A stretch of 64,000 nt of DNA from JBBIRG01 sp964410965 (GTDB lineage Bacteria; CLD3; SB21; JBBIRG01): assembly GCA_964410965.1 (NCBI GenBank), contig CAYPIY010000002.1, positions 124,001 to 188,000 on the forward strand, read 5' to 3'. Positions 63,539 through 64,000 of this stretch are shown piece by piece (position 1 is the stretch's first letter; each line of letters opens with the position of its first letter). The notes beneath the pieces were generated by a model. That model had not been told where the DNA came from. It made no database searches and saw only the letters and a program-made list of their open reading frames with translations. A program made the translations under genes and the position numbers.

Positions 63539-64000
63539 ATGAAAAAACTCATTCCGATCATTTTTCTGTCCTTATGGATGGCTGCCTGTGAAGACCTGCC
63601 GGACGATAAGGCCCCCGGTTCCCTGGCAGGCGTCTATTGCATTCTGAATCCCGAAAGTTACCGCCAGGAACTCACCCTGATAAGGGCTTTTAATTCTGAC
63701 GATTTTCATGACTTCACGCTTACGGATACGCTGCCGGTTCTTGAAAGCGGAGCTGAGATAATCCTTCAGTGCGGGATTTTTGAAGCCCGCATGACTGAAA
63801 CCGATTCCGGCCATTACGCGGATACAGCAGGAATAATAAGGCCTGAGCCGGGACAGGAGTGTCATTTAAAAATAATAACAAACCGGAACGAAATCCTGAC
63901 GGCTTCAACGATAGTCCCGGCCCCGCCCTCACTGACCTCTCCGTTACCGTTCGACTCGTTTTCCGTAACGCTGAATGTGGATACGGCCGAAAATGAGATG
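63539..64000 (+). CDS. DUF4249-like lipoprotein, 3' end outside window
   Basis: This partial gene shows its first 154 residues. It has a lipoprotein signal with lipobox MAAC (MKKLIPIIFLSLWMAAC). Strands such as VLESGAEIILQCG, the turn EPGQECHLKI and ILTASTIVPAPPSL fit the beta-rich N-terminal half of DUF4249 proteins, which are usually encoded beside TonB-dependent receptors in Bacteroidota and relatives. It starts 14 bp after the receptor stop. It is probably a surface-exposed binding partner of the receptor. Confidence 0.75.
   Translation, partial: MKKLIPIIFLSLWMAACEDLPDDKAPGSLAGVYCILNPESYRQELTLIRAFNSDDFHDFTLTDTLPVLESGAEIILQCGIFEARMTETDSGHYADTAGIIRPEPGQECHLKIITNRNEILTASTIVPAPPSLTSPLPFDSFSVTLNVDTAENEM

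Overview
The window carries about 51 protein-coding genes at moderate G+C, with no rRNA, tRNA, CRISPR array or insertion sequence that I could recognise. The gene content points to a Gram-negative member of the Fibrobacterota-Chlorobiota-Bacteroidota (FCB) superphylum, probably an uncultured or little-studied lineage such as Calditrichota, KSB1 or Marinimicrobia. The signs are a GWxTD-domain protein, an exported protein with a PNPFNP-type C-terminal sorting/FlgD-like domain, a TonB-dependent receptor with STN and carboxypeptidase-like N-terminal domains followed by a DUF4249-like lipoprotein, a Bacteroidota-type sdhCAB operon with a single cytochrome b, and heptose/LPS genes. The lineage is an inference; no marker here fixes it.

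Layout. 1-1507: 3' part of a CcoI/FixI-like copper P-type ATPase (+). 1698-9951: a minus-strand run of an oligopeptide-type solute-binding lipoprotein, a GWxTD protein, a TauE/SafE-like membrane protein, a helical lipoprotein and an M23 peptidase with a sorting domain. 10182-15820: htpG, an Asp/Glu racemase, a lectin-like/propeller secreted protein and a small membrane protein. 15970-21330: hypF, a NadR-type bifunctional NAD enzyme coupled to an adenylate-forming ligase, and a small lipoprotein. 21455-27367: a tight envelope operon, hldE - GT9 - GT4 - ABC ATPase - ABC permease. 27533-29869: a subtilisin-like lipoprotein and a DUF47/PhoU-like protein, separated by an AT-rich gap. 30009-35875: flippase - DegT aminotransferase - Gfo/Idh oxidoreductase - serS - Rsm22-type methyltransferase. 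36196-41813: sdhCAB, two small membrane proteins and a C1 cysteine peptidase. 41941-45177: Nudix - guaA - RNA m5U methyltransferase. 45232-49706: lipoprotein, FAH-family enzyme, TolB-like repeat protein, orphan nuoB and superoxide dismutase.

The most unusual region is 50018-58536. All six genes are on the minus strand and all encode exported proteins. Five carry one to three copies of an LPP20-like module (a P-x-W start, a G-x-G turn, a helical segment and a closing strand). The last gene encodes a TPR protein with a C-terminal CHAT (caspase-like) domain and a signal peptide. Several members have their own hairpin terminator and strong Shine-Dalgarno site, so this looks like a local gene-family expansion under separate dosage control. 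It is the best candidate here for an undescribed envelope system, possibly linking an outer-membrane or periplasmic LPP20/CsgG-like assembly to a protease-like effector. The function is not known.

58861-64000 holds hemW, frr, the TonB-dependent receptor and the start of its DUF4249-like partner, which runs off the window end.
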